Below are positions 28,309-37,400 of a stretch of DNA of 64,000 nucleotides, piece by piece. The position numbers were made by a program, and so were the translations under genes. Below the pieces are notes generated by a model. That model worked only from the letters and a program-made list of their open reading frames with translations, ran no database searches and had not been told where the DNA came from. Positions within the stretch are counted from its first letter, which is position 1; every line of letters starts with the position of its first letter. The stretch is from Lignipirellula cremea (GTDB lineage Bacteria > Planctomycetota > Planctomycetia > Pirellulales > Pirellulaceae): assembly GCF_007751035.1 (NCBI RefSeq), contig NZ_CP036433.1, forward strand, positions 5,561,001 to 5,625,000, given 5' to 3'.

Positions 28309-29319
28309 ATGTCGCCCTGCTTGCCCGCTTTCTGTATTTCGCTCTGCCTGCTGGGAGCCGACGCCCCGGAACACGCCGCCCCAGGCGTTACATCCCTCAC
28401 GAACCCCCAGGTGAAATTCGAACGGACCGACCAGCATGCGATCGTGCTGCAGCGGGCTGGCGTCACGGCGGTGATCGTCGACAACCACGCCGTCGATACG
28501 GCCGAAGCCCCGGGACACCGCGCAGGCTACAACGGCGTCGCCGCGTTGCGGCATACCCGCCAGCCGCTCAACATTTTCTGCAGTCCCTACGCGGGGCTGA
28601 ATTTTGAACATATCCACGACGGCACGCTCGCGATCAGCCGTGAAAAATTCGAGCCCCGCAAGGCGCCGCTGGAATTGCGTAAAATTAATGCCCATACGGT
28701 CGAGCTGTACCAGCCGCCCACGCCGAACTGGAAGCTGGAAAGTTGCGGCCGTTACGAACTATTGGAGGATGGCGTACTGCAGTACACCCTGGAATGCATC
28801 CCCCGAGCCAACCACTACCGGCACGACTATATCGGTCTGTTCTGGGCCAGCTATATCGACGCCCCCGCCGACAAGGCAATTCACTTTCGTGGACGGGAAA
28901 AAGACACAACCCATGCCGCGGACTGGATCAGGGCCGTGACTCCCGCGCATGGAGTCGACAGCACGCATCCACCTGACGGACCGGCGCCGACGATCAAGGT
29001 CGACGACGACTTCCCGCTGACGCTCGTCAATCATCGCTCGAAGTATCGCCATGCGGAACCCTGGTATTACGGCGTCTGCCGCGGCATGGCGCTGGTGCAG
29101 ATGTTTCGTCCAACGGATCAGATCTGGTTCGCCCAGAGCCCGACTGGCGGCGGGGCCGACAACCCCGCCTGGGATTTTCAGTGGTTCATTCCGCATCCCC
29201 AGGTTGGCCAGACGTATCGCTTTGTGATGCGAGCCGCTTACCTGCCCTATGAAAACCGGGAACAGATCGAGCGAGCGACAGCCTCCCATCGTAAAGCCCT
29301 GGCAGAGCCCTCCCGATAA
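28309..29319 (+). CDS. secreted protein of unknown function, possible mutarotase-like fold
   Basis: A 336-residue exported protein (hydrophobic N-terminus, residues 4-17). The body is rich in beta strands with His and Trp residues (FEHIHDG, RYELLEDGVLQYTLECIPRA, YIGLFWASYID), which recalls galactose-mutarotase-like beta sandwiches, but I see no defining catalytic His/Glu motif. The ATG is set by GAGG at 28297-28300, 8 nt upstream. It stands 186 bp before cysC on the same strand. Confidence 0.6.
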   Translation: MSPCLPAFCISLCLLGADAPEHAAPGVTSLTNPQVKFERTDQHAIVLQRAGVTAVIVDNHAVDTAEAPGHRAGYNGVAALRHTRQPLNIFCSPYAGLNFEHIHDGTLAISREKFEPRKAPLELRKINAHTVELYQPPTPNWKLESCGRYELLEDGVLQYTLECIPRANHYRHDYIGLFWASYIDAPADKAIHFRGREKDTTHAADWIRAVTPAHGVDSTHPPDGPAPTIKVDDDFPLTLVNHRSKYRHAEPWYYGVCRGMALVQMFRPTDQIWFAQSPTGGGADNPAWDFQWFIPHPQVGQTYRFVMRAAYLPYENREQIERATASHRKALAEPSR

Positions 29320-29505
29320 CCTCGGATGCGGAATTGGCGAGCGGCGACGGGACAGTCGACCTCGTCTTCTAGCCGTGCGGGAAAGCTGCATAATAGGGGA
29401 CGAATTTCCGCCCCTGGGTGCTGCCGGCCTGAATCCGCTGACGCCGCAGGTGGTGTACGGCGACGATCACAGCAGAGCGGCCTTGTTCCTGGAAAGTAAC
29501 CATCC

Positions 29506-30144
29506 ATGGTGGAAAAAATCGACGTAACGTGGCACGAGCATAGCGTTCAGCGGAAGCGGGGCTGCGTCGTCTGGTTTACCGGCTTGAGCGGCAGCGGCAA
29601 GAGCACCGTCGCCAACCAGGTCGACGCCCAGCTGCATGCGGCCGGCGTCGCCAGCTACCTGCTCGACGGCGACAACGTCCGCCATGGTTTGAACGCCAGT
29701 CCGGCGATGCTGGCTGAGGAACATGGCGAAGAGTTCGCCGCCCGCTTTGGACTGGGCTTTGGCCCGACGGATCGAGAAGAGAATATCCGTCGGATTGGCG
29801 CCGTCGCAGAGCTATTCTGTGCGGCCGGACTCATTACGCTAACGGCCTTTGTGAGTCCTTACCGGCGGGACCGCGATCTGGCCCGACGCCAGGTCGAACG
29901 AAACGGCCAAACCGGCGACTTCATCGAGGTCTTCGTCGATACGCCGCTGGAAATCTGCGAACAGCGCGACCCCAAAGGCTTGTACCGCAAAGCCAGAGCA
30001 GGCGAACTGAAACAGATGACCGGCATCGACTCCCCGTATGAGGCCCCGGAAAGCCCGGAGCTGATTCTGGCGGGCGGTTCGGTCGATCCGGTCGCACTGG
30101 CTGAGCAAACGCTCGCATACCTGCGCAGCCAGGGGAAAATTTAA
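29506..30144 (+). CDS. cysC: adenylylsulfate (APS) kinase
   Basis: CysC phosphorylates adenosine 5-phosphosulfate to PAPS. The P-loop is GLSGSGKST (26-34), then [12 protein letters not shown] (DGDN motif), [10 protein letters not shown] and [10 protein letters not shown] with the phospho-acceptor-type Ser117. Between HGLN and the ENIRR segment there is an insertion of about 20 residues compared with the E. coli enzyme. At 212 residues it is a stand-alone kinase with no cysD/cysN fusion or neighbour, so it may supply PAPS to sulfotransferases rather than to assimilation (inference). Confidence 0.93.
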   Translation: MVEKIDVTWHEHSVQRKRGCVVWFTGLSGSGKSTVANQVDAQLHAAGVASYLLDGDNVRHGLNASPAMLAEEHGEEFAARFGLGFGPTDREENIRRIGAVAELFCAAGLITLTAFVSPYRRDRDLARRQVERNGQTGDFIEVFVDTPLEICEQRDPKGLYRKARAGELKQMTGIDSPYEAPESPELILAGGSVDPVALAEQTLAYLRSQGKI

Positions 30145-30597
30145 CCCGTGAATTCCCCCCCGCTTCGGCGGGCTTAACCGCCACAGCTCGCCCGGGAAAA
30201 CTCTTGACAAATTGTCGACAAACGATACCTTGAAGAGGAAGACGGTCGACAATCCTTCCTCTCGCCGGCCCATTCCTGCCTTACTTTTTGCGAATGAACT
30301 CGCTGGTAATGCAGGACAAAAATGGGCGAATCCAACCGGAAGGGTCGGTTGCGTCTTGCCTGGCATCTCACCCCCCGCGTCATGAAGCGAGGCTGTTTCG
30401 CAACGCTAGTTGCGATCAACCCAGAACGTGCGGCAGATCATTTTTCCAGGTTCTTGCTCGCGCGTTGTACCCAAGGATGTAGTCTCTCGCCGTCGCACTC
30501 GCCGCCTTGTTGCGGAATGAGATGCTTGAAACACTAACCCCAATTCCTGTTGGCCCCTGCGCCCACCTTCTGGTAGCAAGGACGGAGATCCTACCGT
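30145..30597. other. leader region with hairpin and promoter-like element
   Basis: No supported gene in this 453-bp gap. A CCCGC-TTCG-GCGGG hairpin (30159-30172) follows cysC without a T-run, and a promoter-like sequence lies at 30204-30231. Confidence 0.5.
30204..30231 (+). promoter_or_regulatory. promoter-like element with internal palindrome
   Basis: A perfect TTGACA -35 (30204-30209), a 16-nt spacer and a weak -10 TACCTT. The spacer contains the perfect 10-bp palindrome TTGTCGACAA (30212-30221), placed like an operator. It is about 370 nt upstream of the BON-domain gene. Confidence 0.4.
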
Positions 30598-30816
30598 ATG
30601 TCGCAAGCTGCTGCACTCGACGTCGCTTCCCGAGCCCAGTCCGCTCTGGAGCAAAGTCCCATTTATCTCCTGCGTCAAATCCGCGTATCCGAAGTAGCAG
30701 ACTGCCTGCATCTGGCAGGACGAGTGGACTCGTTCTACCACAAGCAGATGGCGCAAGAACTTGTGCTCGCGGTTTCCGATGGCGTAACGGTCGTCAATAC
30801 GATTGCTGTCGACTAA
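30598..30816 (+). CDS. small BON-domain protein
   Basis: A 72-residue protein that is essentially one BON domain: an N-terminal helix (VASRAQSALEQ), then IRVSEVADCLHLAGRVDSFYHKQMAQELV and a C-terminal VTVVNTIAVD strand. BON domains bind phospholipid or surface ligands. This one lacks a signal peptide, which is unusual since most BON proteins are periplasmic. The ATG has GGAG 10 nt upstream. Confidence 0.75.
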   Translation: MSQAAALDVASRAQSALEQSPIYLLRQIRVSEVADCLHLAGRVDSFYHKQMAQELVLAVSDGVTVVNTIAVD

Positions 30817-31446
30817 CAGCCGTTCGCTGCTTCCCGCCACAGGCCCCGGGATTGCTTTTGGGCCCTTTCCAACGGTCGTTGGCTCTGAGTCCGCGATCCG
30901 TTCTCTCCCGGCCCTGCTTTCGCGTGTTCGCGAAGGTAAGGGACCACCTGCTCGTTAACCCGGCCGCTTCCAATCCGCCAAGGATTGCATTTACTGGAAG
31001 GCCGCCTGGGATTCTCGCTCCTCCCTGCTTCCGGGAAAAAATTCCCGTCGCCAGCAGAACGACGCCGGTCCAGGCTGCGTAGAACAGGCGACGTCCCCAA
31101 GTGGGTCGAAAAGAAATCGACCCATCTGTAGCGCCGGGAAGCGCTCTCCGTCAACGGTTCTCTACCGTTTTAATCTTGATTATCTGCGTCAACCGACCTT
31201 CGCCGCGCGACTTTGCCGGTGGGTTCGATTAGTCGCCCAAAGATTCTCGACGGATTTTTGACCGGGGCATAAACGTGGTCTATATTCCACTGGCTGAGGA
31301 CTCTCGCTGCGTCTCAGTCCCGCGTTGATTCCCTGAAACGACTTTGCCTCCGCATTCGGTCCCCATTTTCAAATCGCGTCTCCCTCTTTGGCGGTTTGAA
31401 TCTCGTGTGCACTGGCGTCGTCCCTCCCAGCAGAATGGATTGAGTT
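30817..31446. other. intergenic, promoter at its right end
   Basis: 630 bp without a supported gene; an open minus-strand frame (30813-31154) has no recognisable sequence. The main signal is the promoter at 31258-31286. Confidence 0.5.
31258..31286 (+). promoter_or_regulatory. sigma-70-type promoter for S41 protease gene
   Basis: TTGACC (31258-31263), exactly 17 nt, then TATATT (31281-31286). Both boxes match the consensus at five of six positions with optimal spacing. The implied leader to the ATG at 31447 is about 155 nt. Confidence 0.65.
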
Positions 31447-33108
31447 ATGCAATCACGCCAAACGCGATACGGCGCTCTTACCGTGGCATCCGCTTTCGTT
31501 GCGTACCTGGTACCGATGACGCTGTTTGCTCCGGTCGCACACTCGCAAGTGCGGGTTCCCGCCGCGGCCCTGGTCGACCAGGCGGAACTGCAGCGCGTGC
31601 TTCAGGAAGGCGCCGATCTGGAGCGGAATCGCCACTGGTCCGACGCTCTGCATCACTATGAAAAAGGCCTCAAAGCGTTTCCCGGACAGCGGTCGATCGA
31701 AGAACGCCTGACCCTTTCCCGCGTGCACTGGGATATCGTCCGCCGCAGCCACGACTCCAGCTATGTCGGCTCCGTGAACGCCATGAGCGAACTCCAGTCG
31801 CTGGATCTGTACGCGGAAGTGCTGCTCAAAGTCCATGCCCACTATGTCACCACGCCCGACTGGCGTGCGGTCGCCCAGCGCGGCGCCCTGTTCCTGGAAG
31901 TCGCCCTGGACGAACCGGGTTTCACCGATCGTTACCTGCCGAGCGTCACGCCCGAACAGAAGCGGGCGTTCATCGCCGAGCTTCGCCGCACGATGGCGAT
32001 GCGAGTGGTGCGCAGTCGCTACGAAGCTCGCGATGCTGCTGCCGCGATCGCCCATCTGGCCGCCGCCCGACTGGGACTAGCTTCCTCGGCGACGGTTTGC
32101 GAATTTACCTGCGGCGCCCTGGGTTCGCTCGATCAGTACACCAGCTTCCTGACGGCCGCCCAGCTGGATGAAGTGTTCTCGCAGATCGAAGGCAACTTTG
32201 TCGGACTCGGCGTGGAGTTGAAAGCGGAAGATCACGCCCTGTTGATTGTGAATGTCATCAAAGGCGGTCCGGCCGACGCCGCGGGGATCAAGTCGGGCGA
32301 CCGCATCACCGAGGTGGATCGCAAGTCGATGTACGACATTACAACCGACCAGGCCGCCGACATGCTGCGAGGAACCGAAGGCTCCAGCGTCGACCTGCTG
32401 GTTGTTGGCCCGGAAGCCCGGGAACGCCAGGTGCAGGTTCGCCGGGCCCGCGTCGAAGTGCCCAGCGTCGAAGGGGTGCAGCTGATCGACCCGGATTATG
32501 GAGTCGGCTACATGCGGATTTCCAGCTTCCAGAAAACGACGGTCGCCGACGCCGACGCAGCCCTGTGGGATCTGCATCGCCAGGGGATGCGAAGCCTGAT
32601 CATCGACGTTCGCGGCAACCCGGGCGGACTGCTGACCGCTTCGGTCGAACTGGCCGACAAGTTTCTGGAAAAAGGGGTGATTGTGTCGACCCGCGGCCGC
32701 AGCTCGCAGGAAGACTTTGACTACCAGGCCCATGCCGCCGGCACCTGGCGGATGCCGCTGGTCGTGCTGATCGACGGGGACTCGGCCAGCGCCAGTGAGA
32801 TTTTTGCCGGGGCAATTCACGACCATCATCGCGGACAGGTGGTCGGCGAAACCAGCTACGGCAAAGGCAGCGTGCAAGGCATCTTCCCGCTGACGGGAGC
32901 CAAAAGCGGCGTGCGACTCACGACCGCCAAGTTCTTCTCGCCCAGCGGACAAGCGATCAGCGATCGCGGCGTGACGCCCGACATGGTGGTGCGGACGGTT
33001 GCCAAACCGGAAGCAGTCGCCGGCGGCACGATCGCCGAATCGAAAGAAGACCGCGTGCTGCAGGCCGGCGTCCAAGTCGCCCGCCAGCAGATCAGCCAGC
33101 GGCAGTAA
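31447..33108 (+). CDS. S41 C-terminal processing peptidase
   Basis: A 553-residue exported CtpA/Prc-type protease. A signal peptide (about 1-33) is followed by a helical, TPR-like region (46-215), a PDZ domain (about 245-335, FVGLGVELKAEDHALLIVNVIKGGPADAAGIKSGD) and the tail-specific protease domain. Catalytic Ser448 lies in DGDSASASE and general-base Lys473 in YGKGSVQ; the 25-residue spacing equals that of E. coli Prc. It probably trims C-termini of envelope proteins. It ends at a terminator shared with the convergent lipoprotein gene. Confidence 0.92.
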   Translation: MQSRQTRYGALTVASAFVAYLVPMTLFAPVAHSQVRVPAAALVDQAELQRVLQEGADLERNRHWSDALHHYEKGLKAFPGQRSIEERLTLSRVHWDIVRRSHDSSYVGSVNAMSELQSLDLYAEVLLKVHAHYVTTPDWRAVAQRGALFLEVALDEPGFTDRYLPSVTPEQKRAFIAELRRTMAMRVVRSRYEARDAAAAIAHLAAARLGLASSATVCEFTCGALGSLDQYTSFLTAAQLDEVFSQIEGNFVGLGVELKAEDHALLIVNVIKGGPADAAGIKSGDRITEVDRKSMYDITTDQAADMLRGTEGSSVDLLVVGPEARERQVQVRRARVEVPSVEGVQLIDPDYGVGYMRISSFQKTTVADADAALWDLHRQGMRSLIIDVRGNPGGLLTASVELADKFLEKGVIVSTRGRSSQEDFDYQAHAAGTWRMPLVVLIDGDSASASEIFAGAIHDHHRGQVVGETSYGKGSVQGIFPLTGAKSGVRLTTAKFFSPSGQAISDRGVTPDMVVRTVAKPEAVAGGTIAESKEDRVLQAGVQVARQQISQRQ

Positions 33109-33158
33109 AAAGCAGGAAGCATGGCCGAACGTCGCCCGACGCTCGACCGCTTCGCAGC

Positions 33159-33223
33159 AAGCCCGCCCTGCAGTCTGGAGTCGCCTTTCCATGGCGATCT
33201 CCCTCTGCGGACGCGGGCTTTTT
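33159..33223. terminator. branched bidirectional terminator
   Basis: AAGCCCGC (33159-33166) pairs with GCGGGCTT (33213-33220), followed by TTT. An inner hairpin (GGAG-TCGCC with GGCGA-T-CTCC, 33177-33202) fills the loop. It lies between the convergent S41 protease and lipoprotein genes. Confidence 0.65.
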
Positions 33224-33279
33224 CGTTGCGTTGTGCTATCCACCAGCAATTTTGCGAGAGAAAACCTGGCGACGGCCCG

Positions 33280-34164
33280 TTAAGGCGTTGCAGGTTTCTC
33301 CCTGGCAAAGGGCGTCAGGTTGATCGTAGAATTCAAGTTCGTCGTGAGGGCCTGCTCCGCCGAGGGGATGCTCAGCACCGCCATCACGGTCACATCGTCG
33401 CCTGGCTGCAAGCCTTCAAAGGCCCGCATGTTGAAGCTCCCGGTGTATCCAAAAACGCGCTGCTTGTCGGCTCCGTCGATCGCTACCCAGGAGGACTTGT
33501 CTTCCGCGTTTTCCGGCGCGATGCGGCCAGCAAACTGCCCCATAAGGATGAGGCTCTTCTGGGGCGAAGGGCTGAACTGCTCCGCCATTCCGGGCGGATC
33601 TTCCTGCAGCCTGGCCCGCAGTTCGTCGACGGTAAATTCTGGAACTGGCGCGCCTTTCGTATCGATGATGCGGCAGGCGACCAGGTGATGGAAGCCGCCC
33701 TCCTCTGTCAACGCTCCCCGCAGCGTTACTTCCGACCGAGGCTGGGTCTGCTTCCAGGGCTGCTCGCCGTCGGCCGCCTGGCAGACGCAAATATCGGTGC
33801 TGCCCAGTCCGCCGTTAGAGGGCGGCGCGATCGCCATAGTGAGAATTTTTTCGCCGGTAGCATCATGCACGACAACGTCGATGTTAAAAAGCTCGCCAGA
33901 AACATCCACCCAGCTTTTCGCATACCGGGCGACCTGATCGTCGCCCGCCCTGATATCTGCATAGAGTTCCGCAGCCGTCACCTTCACGATCGGCGCATCC
34001 GCGGCCGGCAGTTGAATTGCGGGCTCGTTCGCCTCATGGGGTTCTGCCACTACCGGCGCCGGCGTCTCGGTTTTCTGAGTGATCGGTTCGAACGTAGTCT
34101 TCGAATCGGTGCAGCCCGTCAGCAGCAAGAGTACTGCGGGCACGAGGAAACGAGAAGAGAACAT
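33280..34164 (-). CDS. lipoprotein with OB-fold-like domains
   Basis: A 294-residue lipoprotein: lipobox LLLLTGC (Cys about 18), a Pro/Glu-rich linker, then two beta-rich segments. The first (VTAAELYADIRAGDDQVARYAKSWVDVSGEL) resembles the tRNA_anti-like OB-fold domain found in small bacterial exported proteins; the second (about 190-275) looks similar in layout. A binding role is likely, and the ligand is unknown. The ATG at 34164 places the lipobox correctly; the frame runs open to 34275. Confidence 0.65.
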   Translation of the reverse strand: MFSSRFLVPAVLLLLTGCTDSKTTFEPITQKTETPAPVVAEPHEANEPAIQLPAADAPIVKVTAAELYADIRAGDDQVARYAKSWVDVSGELFNIDVVVHDATGEKILTMAIAPPSNGGLGSTDICVCQAADGEQPWKQTQPRSEVTLRGALTEEGGFHHLVACRIIDTKGAPVPEFTVDELRARLQEDPPGMAEQFSPSPQKSLILMGQFAGRIAPENAEDKSSWVAIDGADKQRVFGYTGSFNMRAFEGLQPGDDVTVMAVLSIPSAEQALTTNLNSTINLTPFAREKPATP

Positions 34165-34404
34165 GACGCCATTCCTTGTACGATTTGACGCTGGTAAGAG
34201 AACCCGCCGCGACGGGGGTCTGCCAGAGCCATGATCGTAATGCCTGTCGGGCCGCGCCGCCACTTGCGTCCGCAAGAATGCCGATATTTACCGCCGCCCA
34301 ATTTCGGACGGTTCAGGAAAGAGGTGAATTAAGGGCGAAGAGAATGAGCTTGCGCATGGCCCCCGTCCTTCCCGGCCGTCTACCCGATAGATCTGGCCGA
34401 ACAT

Positions 34405-34448
34405 CCAGCGGAACGTTCCCCGCTGGCGAAGGCGAGCCCATGCTCGCC
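34405..34448. other. two adjacent hairpins downstream of the fusion gene
   Basis: CCAGCGG/CCGCTGG (34405-34411 with 34420-34426) and GGCGAGC/GCTCGCC (34431-34437 with 34442-34448) form 7-bp stems just after the stop of the fusion enzyme gene. There is no T-run. Possible 3-prime stabilisers. Confidence 0.4.
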
Positions 34449-34460
34449 TGGTCCTGTTCC

Positions 34461-37400
34461 CTAGAGAGCTTCCAGAATCCCGGCGCCAAAGGTGAATCCG
34501 CCGCCAAAAGCGCACAGCCCGAGGCGATCGCCTTTTTTGCTCGCCGGCAACACGTCGGCCAGACACAAGGGAATGCTGGAGGACGAAGTATTGCCGTGCG
34601 TCCGGATGTTACTGAACACCTCGGTCTGAATACGATTGCCGATGGCGTTCATGATCCGCTGGTTCGCCTGGTGCGGCACGACCAGGTTCAGGGCCTCGAC
34701 GCCCATCCCTTCGCGTCCGCAGACACGGGTCAGACTGCCGACCATGGTGCGGACCGCTTCGCTGAACACTTTGCGACCGTGCATCTGAATGTAGCCTTCC
34801 CGCAGCAGCGGCACTGTCAGGGCCGAGCCGCTGTCGCCTTTGGCGGACAACTCGGGACGGAACAGCTTCCCCTGGGCATGGGACATGCAGCCTTCGCCGT
34901 ACAGGATCGAAGCCGAAGCGGCGTCGCCAAACAGAATTGCCGTGTCAAAGTCGTTCGGGTCGAGCAGGGGCGAAAGCACCTCGGCCGTAACGATCAGCAC
35001 TTTGCCGTCCGGCTTGCTCTGCAGGTAGTCATAGCCTGACTGCAGGGCGTAAAGGTAGCCACTGCAGGCCGCGTTGATATCGAAGGCCTGAAGCATGGCC
35101 CCCGACGTTTTCCCACGCGACAAACCGGCCAGAACCTGGCAGGCCATCGAAGGGGTGACCGAGTTGGGGCTGGTGGTGGTGCAGATCACCAGATCCAGAT
35201 CATCGGGGATCAGGTTCTCGCGGTCGAGCGCTTCCCAGCTGGCTTTGACGGCCATGCCAATGGCGTCTTCCTGGGTGTTGATCCACTGGCGGGATTCAAT
35301 GCCGGTGCGACGGACGATGTCCTCCGCCGTCATCTGGCCCGAGTTGCCCAGCAGGGCCAGCAGTTCTTCATTACCGATAGTGCGTGAGCCTTCCAGGGCG
35401 GCGATCGACGACACGCCGACTTCGAACTGGCGGATCTCGGTCGTCCGTCGCGGCACGCGCAACCGTTCCCGGCTGGGCTTGCGGGTCAGCACCGGTTCGC
35501 CAGGCAATTCCTGCGTAACGGGCTTGATACGACGTTCGGCAGCCGGCAATCGCACCCGCATCAGCGGGGCGCCAACGGCCACGGTGTCCCCTTCGGAGAC
35601 GAGGATTTCTTCCAGCATGCCAGAAACGGGCGAGGTGATCTCAAACACGCTTTTGGTCGCTTCCAGCGAAGCCACGGCGTCGCCGCGTTCCACGCGGGCG
35701 CCCGATTTGACGAGCAGATCAACGACCAGCACGCTTTCGTCGGCGGGACCACTGCCGATCGCTTCGATCATGGCCGAGCCGGCTTCCGGGACCGGCGGGG
35801 CGATCCAGCTCAGGTCCAGCGACAGCAGCTCGGCGGCCGTGGTCAGCACGCGGCGGAACGAAGGCAGCACTTCCAGCTGGTTCGCAAAGTTGCACGGCAC
35901 AAAAGTGTCAGGACGTGTCACTCGGCGAATGGCGACCGGCACGCGGGTCTTCTCGGCGACAGTGGCGGAGATTTCCGCTCCCAGCCCGCAGGTATGGTTG
36001 TCTTCGTGCACGACCACCAGATGGGCCGTTTTCTCTGCTGAGGCGATGACCGCGTGCTCGTCCCAGGGGGACAACGTTCGCAGATCCAGGATCTCGGACT
36101 CCACGCCGACTGCTTCCAGCGCTTGGGCCGCTTTTTCGCACAGCTTGATCGTATTGCCCCAGGAGACGAACGTCACATCGCGACCGCTGCGCACCTTGCG
36201 GGCGGGACCGATCGGGGTGAACTGGTCAGCGACAAGGGCCGGCGTGCGATTGGCTGGGTCGTTGAGCAGGCTCTTGGGATACAGGAACAGCGTCGGCCGT
36301 TCCGAAGCAAAGGCCGCATTGAGCAGGCCGGCTGCATCGGAAGCGGTTGAAGGCATAAACACATCGACGCCTGGCGTATGGGTCAGCAGCGACTCAAACG
36401 ACTGGGCATGGAACGGTCCCAGCCCCGGACGCAGTCCGCCGCAGGCCGCCATCACAATCACCGGCGACGACCAGCCGCCGTCAGAACGCCAGTGCATGCT
36501 GGCCATTTCCGACACAATCTGGTTGTAGGCCAGCGGCATGAAGTCGGCAAACTGCAGGAACGCCACCGGCCGTTCGCCGGCCAGAGCCCGACCGATCGAG
36601 AAACCCAGAATCGTCGATTCGGTCAACGGCGCATTTTTCACCCGGGCGCCGAACTGCGTCGTCAGCCCTTTCGTTACGCCAAAGACGTCCCCTTTAGGAT
36701 CTTCAATATCCTGTCCGAACAGCGACACGCGGGCGTCGTCCTGCAGGTGGTTCCGCAACACCTCGCGGAGCGCTTCCCGCATGGTCAGGGCAGGGGCGCC
36801 TTCGCCATGGTTTTCTCGCGAAGGATGGGTCAACTCGACCGAGATCGCTTTCTTGGCGTCGAAAATGGGCGCCGGCTCAGGTCCCGCGATGGCGTCTTCT
36901 TCCGCCTGGCGGACTTCCTTCTGTACGGATTTCTCGATCGCGGCCAGTTCTTCCTCGGACAGACCCTGCTGGAGCAGATGGCTGCGGAAGTTAAACAGCG
37001 GATCGCTGCCGTCGGCGGCGGCGAGAATCTCTTCCTGCTCGCGATACTGGGTCTGATCGTCGGCGTTGGTATGGTTGTCAAGCCGCTCGACGTCGAGCAC
37101 GATCACCACGGGGCGCCGGTCCTGGCGCATTTGCGCGACGACGTCGCCCACGACCTGGTTCACGGCGACCACATCGCGTCCGTCGACCCGGTGAATGGGC
37201 ATGCCGTAGAACTCGTCGGCGTCGCCGTCCGGTCGCGAATAGAACGTATTGCCGCGGGTCTGGGTGGAAATGGCGTAGCGATTGTCTTCCACAAAGAAGA
37301 GCACAGGCAGCGTGCTGCGCACAGCTTCCGCGCAGGCTTCCAGGAATTCGCCCTGTTGGCTGGTGCCGTCGCCGACGCTGCAGAGTACGACCGGAGAGCC

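Noticed and set aside
30813-31154. A minus-strand frame in the gap before the S41 protease
   Set aside because: Composition is unlike the neighbouring proteins, there is no ribosome binding site, and nothing is recognisable.
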